Shown: positions 40,101-51,732 of the stretch, piece after piece
How the letters are laid out: each line of letters opens with the position of its first letter
How positions within the stretch are numbered: position 1 is the stretch's first letter
Assembly: GCF_024713975.1 (NCBI RefSeq)
Contig: NC_091104.1
Span: forward strand, 15,705,580-15,769,579
Source of the DNA: Paralichthys olivaceus
Taxonomy: Eukaryota > Chordata > Actinopteri > Pleuronectiformes > Paralichthyidae
DNA: 64,000 nt
Reading direction: 5' to 3'
Program-made: the position numbers and the translations under genes
The notes under the pieces: model-generated
What the model was told of the DNA's origin: nothing
Databases searched by the model: none
The model's input: the letters and a program-made list of their open reading frames with translations, nothing else

Positions 40101-40324
40101 TGAGAGGTTACAGGACAATATAACAATACAACAAATATTACATTTAAAATCTAAGTCACCGAATGAGCTGACGTTATACTGCAGGCTCAGTTTCAGAGAG
40201 TAAACAACACTGTGGTTTAAAAGAATTCAAACATAGACTGGGTCAGAAGATTTGATCTTAAAGTGAGATGTACCTTGTCCAGATCCTTGACGGTGAAAGC
40301 GCCAATATTCGTCTGTGCCGACAT
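37118..40324 (-). CDS. Type II membrane C-type lectin receptor B (type 2), QPN motif
   Basis: Six exons: 40274-40324, 39894-40023, 39095-39355, 38767-38930, 37353-37492, 37118-37268; total 897 nt, 298 residues. The short tail begins MSAQTNIGAFTVKDLDK. The anchor (RLVVLSLGLLNALLIIAAVV) is followed by a stalk of about 87 residues containing NHSEMIRGRLEF and RQIETLETEK. Lectin signatures: CDRCPPRW, CYYFSQ, SRAYCMSRGSDLVVI, SFWMGLTD, QPN, TWFNGNC, WICE. The glutamine in QPN replaces the glutamate of EPN; in this family QPD-type sites prefer galactose, so specificity may have shifted. Intron 4 is long (about 1.3 kb) and contains a repeat. The first exon ends in phase 0, unlike the other four genes. 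Confidence 0.85.
38165..38390. repeat. Interspersed repeat in lectin B intron 4
   Basis: The segment containing 'agatggacgacgtgtctcc' and 'aatgaagccaaaatatccagg' shares words with the copy near 2762-2830 ('agatggacgacatgac', 'agtgaagccaaagtgtct'). I recall this as a sequence common in teleost genomes. The boundaries and class are not determined. Confidence 0.5.
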
Positions 40325-41031
40325 GTTGAGAAATATTTTCGTCCTGTGACATTTCCTCCTCTGGTTCTGACCACGACTGTGAGTTCTCCGGTTAACTGAT
40401 GAAAGTGGTCACGATTGATCTGTTTGTCTCCTGCTTGTTCCAGTGATAAGCCGTCTATCTGTGTGTGTGTGTGTGTGTGTTTGAGTGTGTGTGTGTGTGT
40501 GTGTGTTTGAACCCTGGTCAGAATGCATTTGTGTATCTGGATAAGAGTTAGATGACAGTAAAATATCAGTCTTGCCACAGGCCGCTACCCGTACATGCAA
40601 ATTGTGCTCCACATGTGCCCAAGGACATGCTACCACCACACAGCACATATCACTTTGAAATTGTAATCATTATTCTGACATGTTACCAGGAAAAGAAGAG
40701 TCAGATACAGTCTTTGCACAATTAAGGCCATGATACGTTATGACATCACATGATTTACAAAACATTGAAACAATTTCATAACCACGTGACAGTCTCAAAA
40801 TAACTTTTATTTTAAAATAAAGGTGCTCAACACCTTAAAAAGGATAATGCTGATAAATCTTAAGGACATGACCCCCATTGGTTCCGGGGCCCTGAGTACT
40901 TCAATCATTGTGCATGACCAAAGCAGTGATTTGATAAAGACTGTTACAGAGACAGAAGATGTCAGTAAAAGTGGAGTTAACCTTTTATGCAAAAATTTAA
41001 CCTTGCATGCCAGTCCAACATAAACACACTT
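40325..41031. other. Spacer between lectins B and C
   Basis: This contains a (GT)n compound microsatellite at 40460-40507 in the presumed lectin B 5' region. It also holds a TTTATT (minus-strand AATAAA) at 40806-40811, 221 nt past the lectin C stop. No gene was seen. Confidence 0.6.
40460..40507. repeat. Compound (GT)n microsatellite upstream of lectin B
   Basis: Two GT runs interrupted by 'ttga', about 136 bp upstream of the lectin B start codon. Confidence 0.9.
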
Positions 41032-43455
41032 TTAACTGATAATGATTGGTGCTTTTTCACAAATCCATTTCTTTTTTTCGTTACATAAAGTGCTGCTCCA
41101 ACTCTTGAAGAAGTTTTGTTTGGGATACACATTTGCACAGGCATCCGTGCCGGAAACAGTTGGCTCGCCATCATCCCAGTATCTGCAGAAAACCATAGGT
41201 TAGTCCACAGAGGCACAGGGCCGAATCTGACACCTGGTGCAAAGTGGTGCCGAGCCTTGCACAGTTTCTCTTTGCTAGTTTCATCTCATTTTCCACCCAG
41301 CGGTCCTGACCCCACCTCTTAGAATGAGCTCAGGTCAAGGTTGGCAAATTGTTATGTGAGACAGTGGTAAGTGAATGTGCTTTAGACCAACTGACGTCAG
41401 CGGTGATTATTTCACCGTTATTTTATGGATGCATTATTAACATAGTAACATGCACCTTCATAAGCGGGGGCCACACGCTTTAAATGATACACTTAAAATG
41501 TGAAAATAAAGCCCATTGTATTTGCTTTGTGTCCACAAGCACAGAACATTCTGTCATTTGTGCATGAACGTTTGCAGCATCTTGATGATGTCATTAGAAA
41601 ATGGCATTATAACAATATAAAAAAGTTAGCACTGCCTGATTGGGATATATACAACATGTATGTAGGGTGGGCATCTCCACTCTGATGCTTTTAGTTTTTC
41701 CCAGTCTTCTTGGTGGCCAATCATCTGTAGTAAAACAACTTGATAATATTTCTTTTAGGGCTATTTTGTGGCAACAGACAGTTCAGATTCATTATGTTGT
41801 GTGTGTTTAAGGTCTAGCAGTTAAAATACAAGCCTTTCTTCTGCCAACCAATCATGCAGGAGAACAATATCAAGTAGTAGGAATTGGCTGGTGGCTTCCA
41901 GAAATAAACCCAGCTGTGGGACGTTATATTTTAAATATCCCACAATGTTTTACTATTTATTTAACATATTTAACATTTACCCTTCAGCCAGTGATGTTCC
42001 ATTCAACCATTTCCAAGTCTCTTCCTCGTGGATATAATTCAGTCCAATCCAGAAGGAACTGGGGGATGTAGAGTCCGTGTAATAATTCCGCAGGGCATTT
42101 ACAGTTAAATTCTAACAAATGAGAAACATAAACAGAATTTACAAGAAACATATATTTCTTTCTTATTGTCATTTTTATATTTGCAAAGAAATAATAACGA
42201 ACCACTTTGTCTTTGCTGTCCATGATCACAAGATCGCCACCATCATCCTGGCAGAAATTTCTGGCTCTTTTCCAGGTTTTGGTTCCATCAACGTTGGAGA
42301 AGGCAAAGTAATAACATACTGAGTTCATCAAAACCCATCCGGTCGGACAGAGTCTGCAGCTCTCACCTGCAGTTTCCAGAGAAAATAACAGTGAATAACT
42401 CTAACATATAAACGCAAAAAACAAACAAAAAAAGATATTATTGAAGATATACAATATTAGCAACGAAAAAAGAAGCAGCTCACGAAGAATTGGTAACTGG
42501 AATTTCATTGATGCGATGGCCACTGTCATTTGATCAATCTGTTCCTCATTGTCACTCTTTCTTTTTTGCTGGTGTTCAAGCTCCCAGTTGGATGGTGTCT
42601 GACGAGTCATCTCTTTGTCCAGCTCGTGCCTGGTGTCCTTCATGGTCTTGATCGCAGTCTTGTAAGTATCGTGAAGTCCCTTCAACTCGATTTCAATGCG
42701 TTCTGCATCATCAGCTGTGAGGTGGGTATCTTTAAGGTTGCTGTCTGGAAGTGTTGAAGACAAGATGTGTTAAAAGTGTTTCATTCTCTTTTTTCCATTG
42801 CTCTCTCTCATTTTTCTCCATGATGGACTTTGGCAAAAACTCAGCTAAAACACCACAGGAGATTATTAGAATTTGATTATTAAAATTTTAAATCCTATAA
42901 ATGTCATGGGCTAAAAGTTCAAGCATGGGCACATGAGCAGATCACCCTGTCCCTAGGTGTTTAGTTTTAATAACCTATATAAAGGCTTTAGGGGGAGGGC
43001 GTTGTCCCCTAAAAACTAGCACCTTTAACAATTTGTCAATTCTGCGATCCCGTCTCTGCCAGACCCCTTCCCATATAAGACAGAGAGCTGTGTGTGCAGA
43101 TAGAGAATTTGTGCTGTTGAGCCCCATATTATAGCTGCTGACCAAATTGCGTAATCCACAGTTTATTTTGAATAGTTGAAACTGAATGGAATCTTTGCTT
43201 CACTCTCCCATTCTCTCCCTATACCCACATTAGTGGCTGTTAAATACATCCATAAACATTTTGCTGAATTAAGTAGGTGGGCAGGGTTCAGAATAAAATT
43301 GGTAGATACAGCTTTAACTGTGCAAGCATACAGTTCTCTATTGTAGATGTCCTCCAAAAATGTATCATCTGGTGATATACCAAATAATCTTCACACTGAT
43401 ATTGATAAAAATCGGTCCATGTGTAACATTGTTTAGTTATTTTGAACAAGTTATA

Positions 43456-43490
<35 letters not shown>

Positions 43491-44344
43491 ACCCCTTGTG
43501 AAAGTTATCAAGTTGACTAATGTATATTTATTCATACACTATATAATATATCAATCATTAGAAAAGTCTATATTTCTGTTTCATCAAAGGTAGAGTAGAA
43601 AACAATTTGTTCATCAATTAATTAGTTGATCACCAGGAAACTTGCCAATTATTTAAATGGGCCAATCAAAGTATTTTTTCAAGCAGAACTGTTCAAAAAG
43701 TTGGCTTGCTAAGATTATTTGATTAATTGATGAGTTATTTAACAGGAGTAAGATTATTATTTATTATAATATTATTAGTTTTAATAGAAAACCTTTTCTC
43801 TTTTTTGCTTCTCAGATCTGACAAATACACAATATACAAAAGATTCACAAACACTGACTCACAGTGCTCTCCAAGGCTGATATCAACTATCAGTAGAACA
43901 GCAGCGAGTATCACCAGGCTCAGTGCAGCCAGTCTGTCATGTCTTCCAGGTGTCATGTTGAACATAAACACTAGACAGAGATAATGAATGCAATTCATAA
44001 ATCCAAAAACTCTATACTAACAATACACTATCATCAAAGTGATTCTAAAAACATTCATTTTGAGATTCCATACTTACGTTATCATTTAGACTAATTATAG
44101 TAATAAACTGTTAGAACTATTCAAACCATTCACCACATTTTTAATTTCAACATGTTGTATATATTTATATTCATATAGAATCAGAAAAATCTTTATGTCA
44201 ATAATAACTTACTCTACCTTGTTGCCTATTTTCATTTGAATTGGGTTGAGGGGGACATTCGTCCTCATCATGCATGTCCTCTTGATAAATCGGTGCCTCG
44301 AATTCGCAATCGAATTCACGGCCCGAGTTTTCTATCACCTCCAT
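41032..44344 (-). CDS. Type II membrane C-type lectin receptor C (type 1), degenerate calcium site
   Basis: Six exons: 44218-44344, 43863-43970, 42484-42744, 42203-42366, 41981-42111, 41032-41182; total 942 nt, 313 residues, phases 1-1-1-0-2. The acidic tail contains APIYQEDMHDEDE. The anchor (LAALSLVILAAVLLIVDISL) and stalk (ELDKEMTRQTPSNWELEHQQ) closely resemble lectin A, which defines type 1. Lectin signatures: CRLCPTGW, CYYFAFSN, ARNFCQDDGGDLVIMD, SFWIGLNY, then EPT where EPN is expected, SWSSTLC where WND is expected, and WICE. Loss of the asparagine of EPN and of the acidic residue after tryptophan suggests weakened or lost calcium and sugar binding. The reading frame is intact, so the gene is probably functional with another ligand mode. 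Confidence 0.86.
43457..43486. repeat. (CA)n microsatellite in lectin C intron
   Basis: A perfect CA run of 30 bp lies between the membrane and stalk exons of lectin C. Confidence 0.9.
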
Positions 44345-46043
44345 CCTGACAGCGTAAACGAGAACTGTCCTTTGGGAGGGAGATTTTGTCAGGATGCTGC
44401 CAATGCTGAGTTCATCAATATTAAATTGTTTTGAACTCGATGTTATGCAATGAGAGAAGTGAAACTTGATGAAGGATATAATTTTTTATTGTGAAATAAT
44501 CTATGGGAAAAACCAAAGTAGACGTTGTACTGAATAATACTGAATCTCTTCAACAAACCTCTCCTCAGTTTGTAGTAATTTGATTAACTGTCATTCTTTG
44601 GGGGAATGTGAATATATAATGTACATGATGAAGGTTCTAAGGTGGGTTATGGTTTCTTTCATGGTTTTAAGGCCTCAGGTCTCAGTTTCGAAATCCAGTT
44701 ATAAGAACTTCATTAATTCATCTTACATCTTGCTGACATACTTGTTGCTAAATTGATTTTTATTGAATCAAATTACCTTATAGAATAACGTAACATTTTA
44801 TTAACACAGCACGAGGCTCCGGTTTAATACAGTTTTCATATTTGTACATTTCTCCAGTAATCCCAAAACATCCAGGCAGTGAGTATGTATGTCACTAAGA
44901 TTACATCAGATTAAAGGCTATAGTATGGAACTCATAAACCCTTTCCTCATGTCCCTGTTCAAGTTAATGTGTTGAATTCCTAAAATTGTTCCCTGCTGTC
45001 ATGCTGAATATTGTTACTTTTATGCAGCGCTTCTTATTTGAATGCAATTTCATATTTATCATGCACTTCCTTCTTCTCAGTGAGGATCTACATGCAGCAG
45101 TTTGCTCTTTATAGTTCATGAAGGCAACACAAACAAAGAGAGAATGTGATACGCACATCTTACATTTTATTGATCGCTCCTTTGAGGATCGCAGGGGGAG
45201 CTGGAGCCAGTCTCAACTGGCTATGGGCAAGAGGCGGGGTACACCCTGGACAGGTCGCCAGCGTATCACAAGGCCAACATACCTACTGTCAATTTAGCGT
45301 CTCCACTTAACCCAACTCCAACCTGCATGTCTTTGGACAGTGGGAGGAAGATGGAGTGCCTCAAGATAACCCACATAGGCATGCTTGCAAGCTCCACACA
45401 GACAGAGCCAGACTAACCAGGTTTTGAACCAGGAACCTTTCTGTTCTATGTGTTGGGTAAGTTCTGCTTTGTTATTTAAAGTGAAACTACTCAGAAAAGG
45501 GAATTGAAATATTTTTTGTCAACTGTCACATGCACAGTTAACTCTATGTCAACAGCAGTGATCAGCATCAGTCCCATGCACAGGATTCCAGAAGTCCAAA
45601 GCTAATCTAACACTTACATCTTTTAGCACCTATGCACGAATCATGACATGTAAGAGCCACAAATGCACAGTCAGGCACTTAAAATAAACCTCAGACTCAG
45701 ACTGGCAGCATGGAGATAATATATTTATTGAATTTACAGAAACATGGTGAAATGTATCATGGATCATATCACACATGCAGCCCTTCTTTAATGTTGTCAA
45801 TATATATATATATATGTTGCCCTGCTATTGTTAGTATGTTGTTTCCCAATATTTTGCTCTTCTGACATAGTTTTTTTTTCTGGTAGAATATAATCTTGAG
45901 CAGAACATGATTGGAATCAGTCAAGTTATAAGTAAACATGCAATGTTAACGCAAGGAAAATATAAAGATCTAAACAGTATAAGAGTATAGAGATGAAAAC
46001 AAAATGCCCAGAGACATAGCACACATCTTAATGTGTAGAGAGA
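44345..46043. other. Spacer between lectins C and D
   Basis: Besides the repeat at 45170-45440, I see the presumed lectin C promoter, a short AT tract at about 45799-45815, and TTTATT at 45724-45729, a possible lectin D polyadenylation signal 315 nt past its stop. No gene was recognised. Confidence 0.6.
45170..45440. repeat. Interspersed repeat copy (retroelement-tail type)
   Basis: Segments such as 'gaggcggggtacaccctgg', 'acaggtcgccagcgtatc', 'ctgcatgtctttggacagtg' and 'aagctccacacagacagag' match a repeat I recall as abundant in ray-finned fish genomes. This copy is diverged. I cannot assign its class with certainty. Confidence 0.6.
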
Positions 46044-47924
46044 CTACTTTGATGGCATTTCACATATCCAGTGTACCTCATGTTCATCGCATTTTGCATC
46101 AAACCAGGTTTTCCAGGGATTCTTGGAACTGTAAATAATACAAACACAATTCTCTCCCTGAACTCCGTGGTTGTTTGGTTCTCCATCCATCCAGTACCTT
46201 AGAGAAATCATTGAAAAACACAAGATGTCTAGTTTGTTTCATCAATACTGTTGAGTACTGTGAATAGCGCTCACCGTTTTTCCACCTCAGTGACATTATT
46301 AAGCCAGACCCATGTCCCCTCTTTCTCTATGTCAGTGATGCCGATCCACGATCCCCTCGTCCAGCCGCCCCTGGGGCTGAAAAAACTTTTGATGCCTTCA
46401 GTCACAAATTCCTGTGTGTAGAAAAAAGATTTTAACGGTTTTTGAAGGGTCTGATGGTCAACATTTTAATATTCTTTACATCCTGTCTCTTCCTTGTTTG
46501 TTTACAGCTCACCTGCTCCTTCTGGTTGTCAATCACAACCAGGTCGGCTCCTCGACTAATACAGTCCTCTCTGCTCTCATGCCAGGTCTTTTTGACAGAA
46601 GGGGATTTGAGGCAAGAAAAATAATAGCAGGAGGAGTTGTGAAGAGCCCAGTTTGGGAGACATCTACCACAGGTTCCCTCTTGCGGGAGCAAAAAGATTT
46701 CACGTCAGATGATTTCCTGTTTTTTACAGCCTGCAGAGTGTTTTTTATGGGCTATAACAAACTCACCTAAAAGTGATATATTAGACTGCAGACTTTTCTT
46801 CTCCAATCGTAGGGTCTCTATCTGTCTCTGATAACCCTTATTGATGGCCGCAAGCTGCTCAGTTGTCGCCTTTACACGTGTGTAGTTTTTGATGGCACTC
46901 CTTAACTCCTCCTTGGCCTCCTCTGTGGCCTCCAGCATGTCGCTGTGGTTGCTCCTGAGATCCTTCAGCTCGCTGATGAGCTGTGTTGCAGCTGAGTGGA
47001 TCACCTCAGAGGAGCTCCCTTTAACTTTGGCACCTGAAGAGGTTGAAACACAGACAAGTGTCTTTTTGCTAAATGACTGTTGGTGGAAACTGAGCTTTTC
47101 ACTGGGAGACAAATTGACAAAATTATGAGCGAATATAAAAAATGTTCCATCATGAATGAATCATGAAAGTAGTACTTTTCTTTGATTGTATTGTACATGT
47201 ATATGCACAGTTTAATGTATACTTTTAGCTAGATTTTGTATTTCTATTGATTGCTCTTGTCCTGGTCTTTACAATGTTCTATTCTTGGTGGGAGCGAGTG
47301 TAATTAAACCCAATAAAGTATTTCTGATTCTGATTTTAAAATCTCTGAATCTATAACAATTCCACAGTATTTAGAGTGAAATTCCATCAAAAAATGGAAA
47401 AAAAAATGTTTTGATAACTGTCATACTCACAGTTTATCCCAATCACAACAGCAACTATCAGCAGAACAGCATTCAGAAGTCCCAGACACAGTATCACCAG
47501 TCGAATGTTGGGACAAGTGGATCCAGCTGTGAGTCAGGAAAATGAAATGGAATGTAATTACTTAAGATTCTTAACTAGTATTTCCCTATTTATCTCCCAC
47601 TGTTATCAAAACATGCAAATATTATAAAAATGTATTTGAAACTTTTGGAATTGTGATTGTATCTATAAATTGAAAAAAAACATCTGAACAATTCTATAGC
47701 AAGAAGACTTTCCTCCAAAAAGGTCCTCATTATAATCTTGAACTGTAAATTAAACCAATTCAGACACGGTGAAATCTACATCATTAAGGCCTGATAAGAA
47801 TAAATTAAATCAAAATCAAAAGTACAAAAACTTGATAAAAAATGTTACCTCGTCCAAATAAGCCATAGCCTATGCTGAAACCTTGGTCTGCCCCGTTGTT
47901 TGCTCTTCTCTGCAGACTCACCAT
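46044..47924 (-). CDS. Type II membrane C-type lectin receptor D (type 2)
   Basis: Six exons: 47849-47924, 47431-47526, 46767-47033, 46513-46679, 46275-46411, 46044-46197; total 897 nt, 298 residues, phases 1-1-1-0-2. The tail is short and not acidic (MVSLQRRANNGADQG). The anchor (RLVILCLGLLNAVLLIVAVV) is close to lectin B. The stalk has NHSDMLEATEEAKEEL and YQRQIETLRLEKKSL. Lectin signatures: CGRCLPNW, CYYFSCLK, SREDCISRGADLVVI, SWIGITD, EPN, TWFDAKC, WICE. EPN with W-F-D suggests a working calcium site of mannose type. The start at 47922-47924 was chosen because it alone gives an open first exon joining the anchor in frame; a different-frame ORF overlaps it. Confidence 0.85.
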
Positions 47925-49603
47925 GACTGCAGTGTTGCAGGAACTGCCCGTTTATCCATTCACTGCTGCTTTTATATCCACAAGAAGTGCAGTGGCTTTG
48001 AATGTGAGAGCTGTTGGCTTGCAGATGGCTTGCGTTATATGGACTTGGATAATTGGACAATAATGCAACACATTCATTTAAATTCAGGATTATTTTCTCT
48101 AAATGTACTGATACTTAAACTTAAGTTGACAATAAATAATGAAAGTATATGAATTTTGAGTGAATATGGGTTTGCCCCAGTGTTTTTAGGAATGACGATA
48201 TTTCAACGTTCCTGTATTATATTTCATCACTTATCTGTTCAGTGCACTGCTGGAGATATCGTACTTACTGTTGAGATCACAGATATCTGCGAGAAGTGAA
48301 CAGTTCATTTTCAATCCTGTCATACTCTTTGTCATTGGGTTGATATCAAGGTTTTAGATTCGAGTCATGTGAAATTTTGGTTCCATAGATTTTTTTTTTT
48401 TCGTGGAAAGTAAATCTTCTCTCAGGCCAGTTATCACACAGGCTGCTTTTTCTCAAATCATTTTACACAACTGTGCCAGAACCTCCTGTAAGAGAGCTGC
48501 ATGAAGCTGGCAACCCTGCTACAAAATGAGGAATGTGTGTTTCTGCTGATGTTGGATATTTCACCATGTTTACAAAATGTTTCACATGCATTTTTTTGGC
48601 GGTAGCTCAGATGTCATAAGAGTGACTTTCTCTCAGCCACAGCTTCCTGATTCTGTGATAAGAATTCGGAGCAACAACAGTTGTTGGCCCAGTCACATCT
48701 CAACCATGCACCCTGGTAACCAACCTTTATATCACATCAGTGCTTTGTGTCTTCTTTGAAGACTAAGTGTTTTCAGTGTTGATCAAGATACGATTGGTGC
48801 TGCTTTAAAGATCTTTTATCACTTTGACCACTCTGCTCTTGGATGCTGTACCAGGATCTGGCAACGTGAACCAGGCTCAGTTATAACAATTGCTACACTT
48901 GCAAATACTGTACTTTCAATGCTTTACTTATATTTGAATTAAAGTAGGAATGTGAGTTTGGTGCTTTTAATTTTATGTATTCTGTATTTTATGTATGTAT
49001 GCATTATTTTCACTCAATTAAAATGTTTGAGAACTTCCTCCACTCCACTCTGATCTTATGAGTTATTGTTGTAATGTATGTGCAAAAGGTCATTGGTTTA
49101 ATCTTAGCTCTAGTGCAAACAAAATTAATTATCTGTGTCTGTATCTATACCTTTTTTTTCAATGACTGACCTCTCAATACACAGAGAAAACCCTTAGTAA
49201 TGTTCATATGTCCTTGTTTAATGCTGAGTGGTACTGAGAAACCAATATAATATAATTAATATGCTTATTTATGTTGTCTATACAAATGTATATAAAATTT
49301 TAAAAAAGAAACTACCCACATCTCAATCATCACAGAATTTATTGTAATTAAATGTGATTTCTAAAACAACCAGTAATAATTTAAGATCAGATCAAAGGAG
49401 TTGAATGCTGAATCCATCATTGACTTTGTGTCTACATTTTCTCACAACTGTGATGCCACATTACAAGTTCTAATCTTTGTTGTTTATGATCAATGTATAC
49501 TGATGAGCTAATAAACAAACAAACAAACAAAGCATTCGGCTGTGAAGGTGAACTTTTCTCCACACGTGATGATTTGTCCGAGCCTCCCTCATGCACTCCA
49601 CAG
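47925..49603. other. Spacer between lectins D and E
   Basis: The sequence is AT-rich, with the presumed lectin D promoter and TTTATT at 49338-49343, about 260 nt past the lectin E stop. I see no lectin remnant, RNA gene or other coding region. Confidence 0.55.
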
Positions 49604-51732
49604 CTAGCTGGGTCTCATTTCACATAACCATTCCTTGTTGCTTAGGCAATATCCGTCAAACCACGAATTTTTATAGTTGATAATGTTCATTATGGCTCCA
49701 CACCTCTCACCATGTGGTCCTTGGTTGTTTGGCTCCCCATGTATCCAGAACCTAAAGCGAGCCTCAAGTTATATCTTTTACCATAGGCATATTTTTTGCT
49801 GCTGCTAATGTTGATAATGAAATAACTTGAGTTGGAACAGTTGTAAGTATCAGTCATAAGCACGTAACAACTGAAAATTCCTTTTATCACATATATTTGA
49901 TGTGCTTCCTTCAGAATCTTAGACTGAGAGGTTTGTGATCGTTCATGGTTACGATGTTTTGAAAGTGACAAACACTTAAAGTGCTTACCCCTCATCCAGC
50001 AGCGTCGCATTATTCACCCACATCCAAGTGTCCCCTGCTTCACGAGTAAAGCCAATCCAAATTCCCGGACCCGACAGCAACCACTCTTGTTGGATTGTAC
50101 GTTTTGGTAGGTGCTCATAGAGAGTTACCTGTGTCAACAGAGGTGAAGTCTGAATTCTTATCTTAAATCTACAGTGAGTACAACATAAAAAACACAATAA
50201 CCTGTGTAATAGAGTGCAAGCTAGAATGGCACCCACCACGTACCAATGCCATAGCTCAACATCCTCTTAAATTGAATAAAGCCACTTCCAGATATCAGTC
50301 CTCTAAATGTGCCTGAATTTTTTATTTTATATAAAATATCCATAAAACTGAAAATCACAGCCTGTCTGGTTTACAGCATACTGGACCCACCTGCTCTGCC
50401 CAGTCTTCAATCACAACAAGATCGCCCCCACGGCGGATACAGTCCTCTCTGCTGTCTGCCCAGTTCTTTAAGGCATTGTATTCTGATTGAGAATGGAAGT
50501 AGCATGATTCATTTAAATAAAACCATCTAGAGGGGCATCGTCCGCAGTTTAGACCTGTTGAAAGAAGAAAACTTGCTGAAGGCACAAGATGAAGAGAGGG
50601 CTTGACTCCAAAATTTACTCAAAATGTCTCTCACTGATATCAGACGATGAGGATACTAGTGTTGCTTTCTCCACTTCTAGTGCCTCAAGCTGCCTCTGGA
50701 TGGCGTCACTGAGGGTCTTGCTTTGTTCTATCTGTTGTTGAAGTTTCTCGTTGGTCATGCGTTCTCTTTCTAGTCCTTCCTCGGACTCCTTTTGAGCCTG
50801 GACAGCTCCACTCTGAATTATCTGAAGTTGCTTCACCTCTAAGATGAGTGTGGATGCTGTTATTTGTTCTGGAGCTGACCCCTCATCGACTTTGCCACCT
50901 GTGATCAAAAAAATCAAAATCTTGGGGTTTTTTTAGGTTGTTGTCATCCCATTCTTGTGAACACGGTCTCTCAAGAACGGCTGGAGGGAATTTCTTGAAA
51001 TTTGGCAACATTCATTTGGACTCAAGAATGAAAAACTGGTTAGATTTGGTGGTCAAAGCTCAAGTTTGTCTGTGACCTTACAAAAAAAAAACATGGAAAA
51101 CCTTGCGGAAATTTTTCTCCCAATTTGTTACAAATGTTCACTTTGAGCGACTAACTGTAACTGATTTTGGTGGTGGAAGGTCAAAGGTCAGGGTGACCAC
51201 TTGAATCCCTTTTTTGATCTTCACCTCGAACTAGTTAGTCCATGAGTCTCATGTTGACAGAAACTGCCCCAGCTGGGCGGATACAACTGCAGGCTGATAA
51301 TTCTAGTCACATATATTACCAATTCATGTTATGTTGTTGAGAAAGGATAAATGTAGTGAGGGATAAAAACTTGATAAGCTAAACTGATTCTAAATGAATG
51401 AAGCATGAATCAACACCTTCCTTGGAAAAATCATACTCACAGCAAATCCCAATAACAACAGCCGTTAACAGTAGAATCGTGTTCAGTACTCCTAAGCACA
51501 CGATCACCAGAGGATAAAGTGGAACACTTCTGGATCCGACTCTGACCGTGGACACAGATCCTGAACAAACACACAGGTTCAGGTCCCCTCAAAGTAAACA
51601 GTAGGTTTAGTAAAAGCTTTAGGAGGGAGGTTTTTAAAAAAACACATGCCGACCTTTACTTCTCTTGTTACGGTGAGATGATTTTCTTCCTGTGCTGTCG
51701 TCTTCATTTGAATCCATCTCTGGATACGCCAT
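49604..51732 (-). CDS. Type II membrane C-type lectin receptor E (type 2)
   Basis: Six exons: 51654-51732, 51441-51560, 50635-50898, 50391-50554, 49989-50128, 49604-49751; total 915 nt, 304 residues, phases 1-1-1-0-2. The tail starts MAYPEMDSNEDDSTGRKSS and turns basic (HRNKRSK) near the membrane. The anchor is PLVIVCLGVLNTILLLTAVV. The stalk contains QKESEEGLERERMTNEKLQQ and reads as a coiled coil. Lectin signatures: CGRCPSRW, CYFHSQSE, SREDCIRRGGDLVVI, IWIGFTRE, EPN, SWFDGYC, WLCE. The EPN and W-F-D motifs suggest mannose-type, calcium-dependent binding. The first donor (AAG/GTCGGC) is weak. The gene lies back-to-back with nek9. Confidence 0.86.
50945..51230. repeat. Interspersed repeat in lectin E intron
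   Basis: The stretch with 'ctggagggaatttcttgaaatttgg', 'catttggactcaagaatga', 'gatttggtggtcaaagctcaag' and 'gtcaaaggtcagggtgacc' resembles a widespread teleost repeat I recall. Copy boundaries are approximate and the family is not named. Confidence 0.55.

Noticed and set aside
45798-45815. Short AT repeat as a promoter TATA box
   Set aside because: It is a simple (AT)n run, not positioned upstream of any recognised start.
47845-48060. 71-codon minus-strand frame (MSNYPSPYNASH...) as the start of lectin D
   Set aside because: It is in a different frame from the anchor exon. The 47924 start gives an open exon that joins in phase 1 like the sister genes.
48595-48612. 'ggcggtagctcag' as a tRNA A-box or tRNA-derived SINE head
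   Set aside because: No B-box, acceptor stem pairing or anticodon arm follows at the right spacing.
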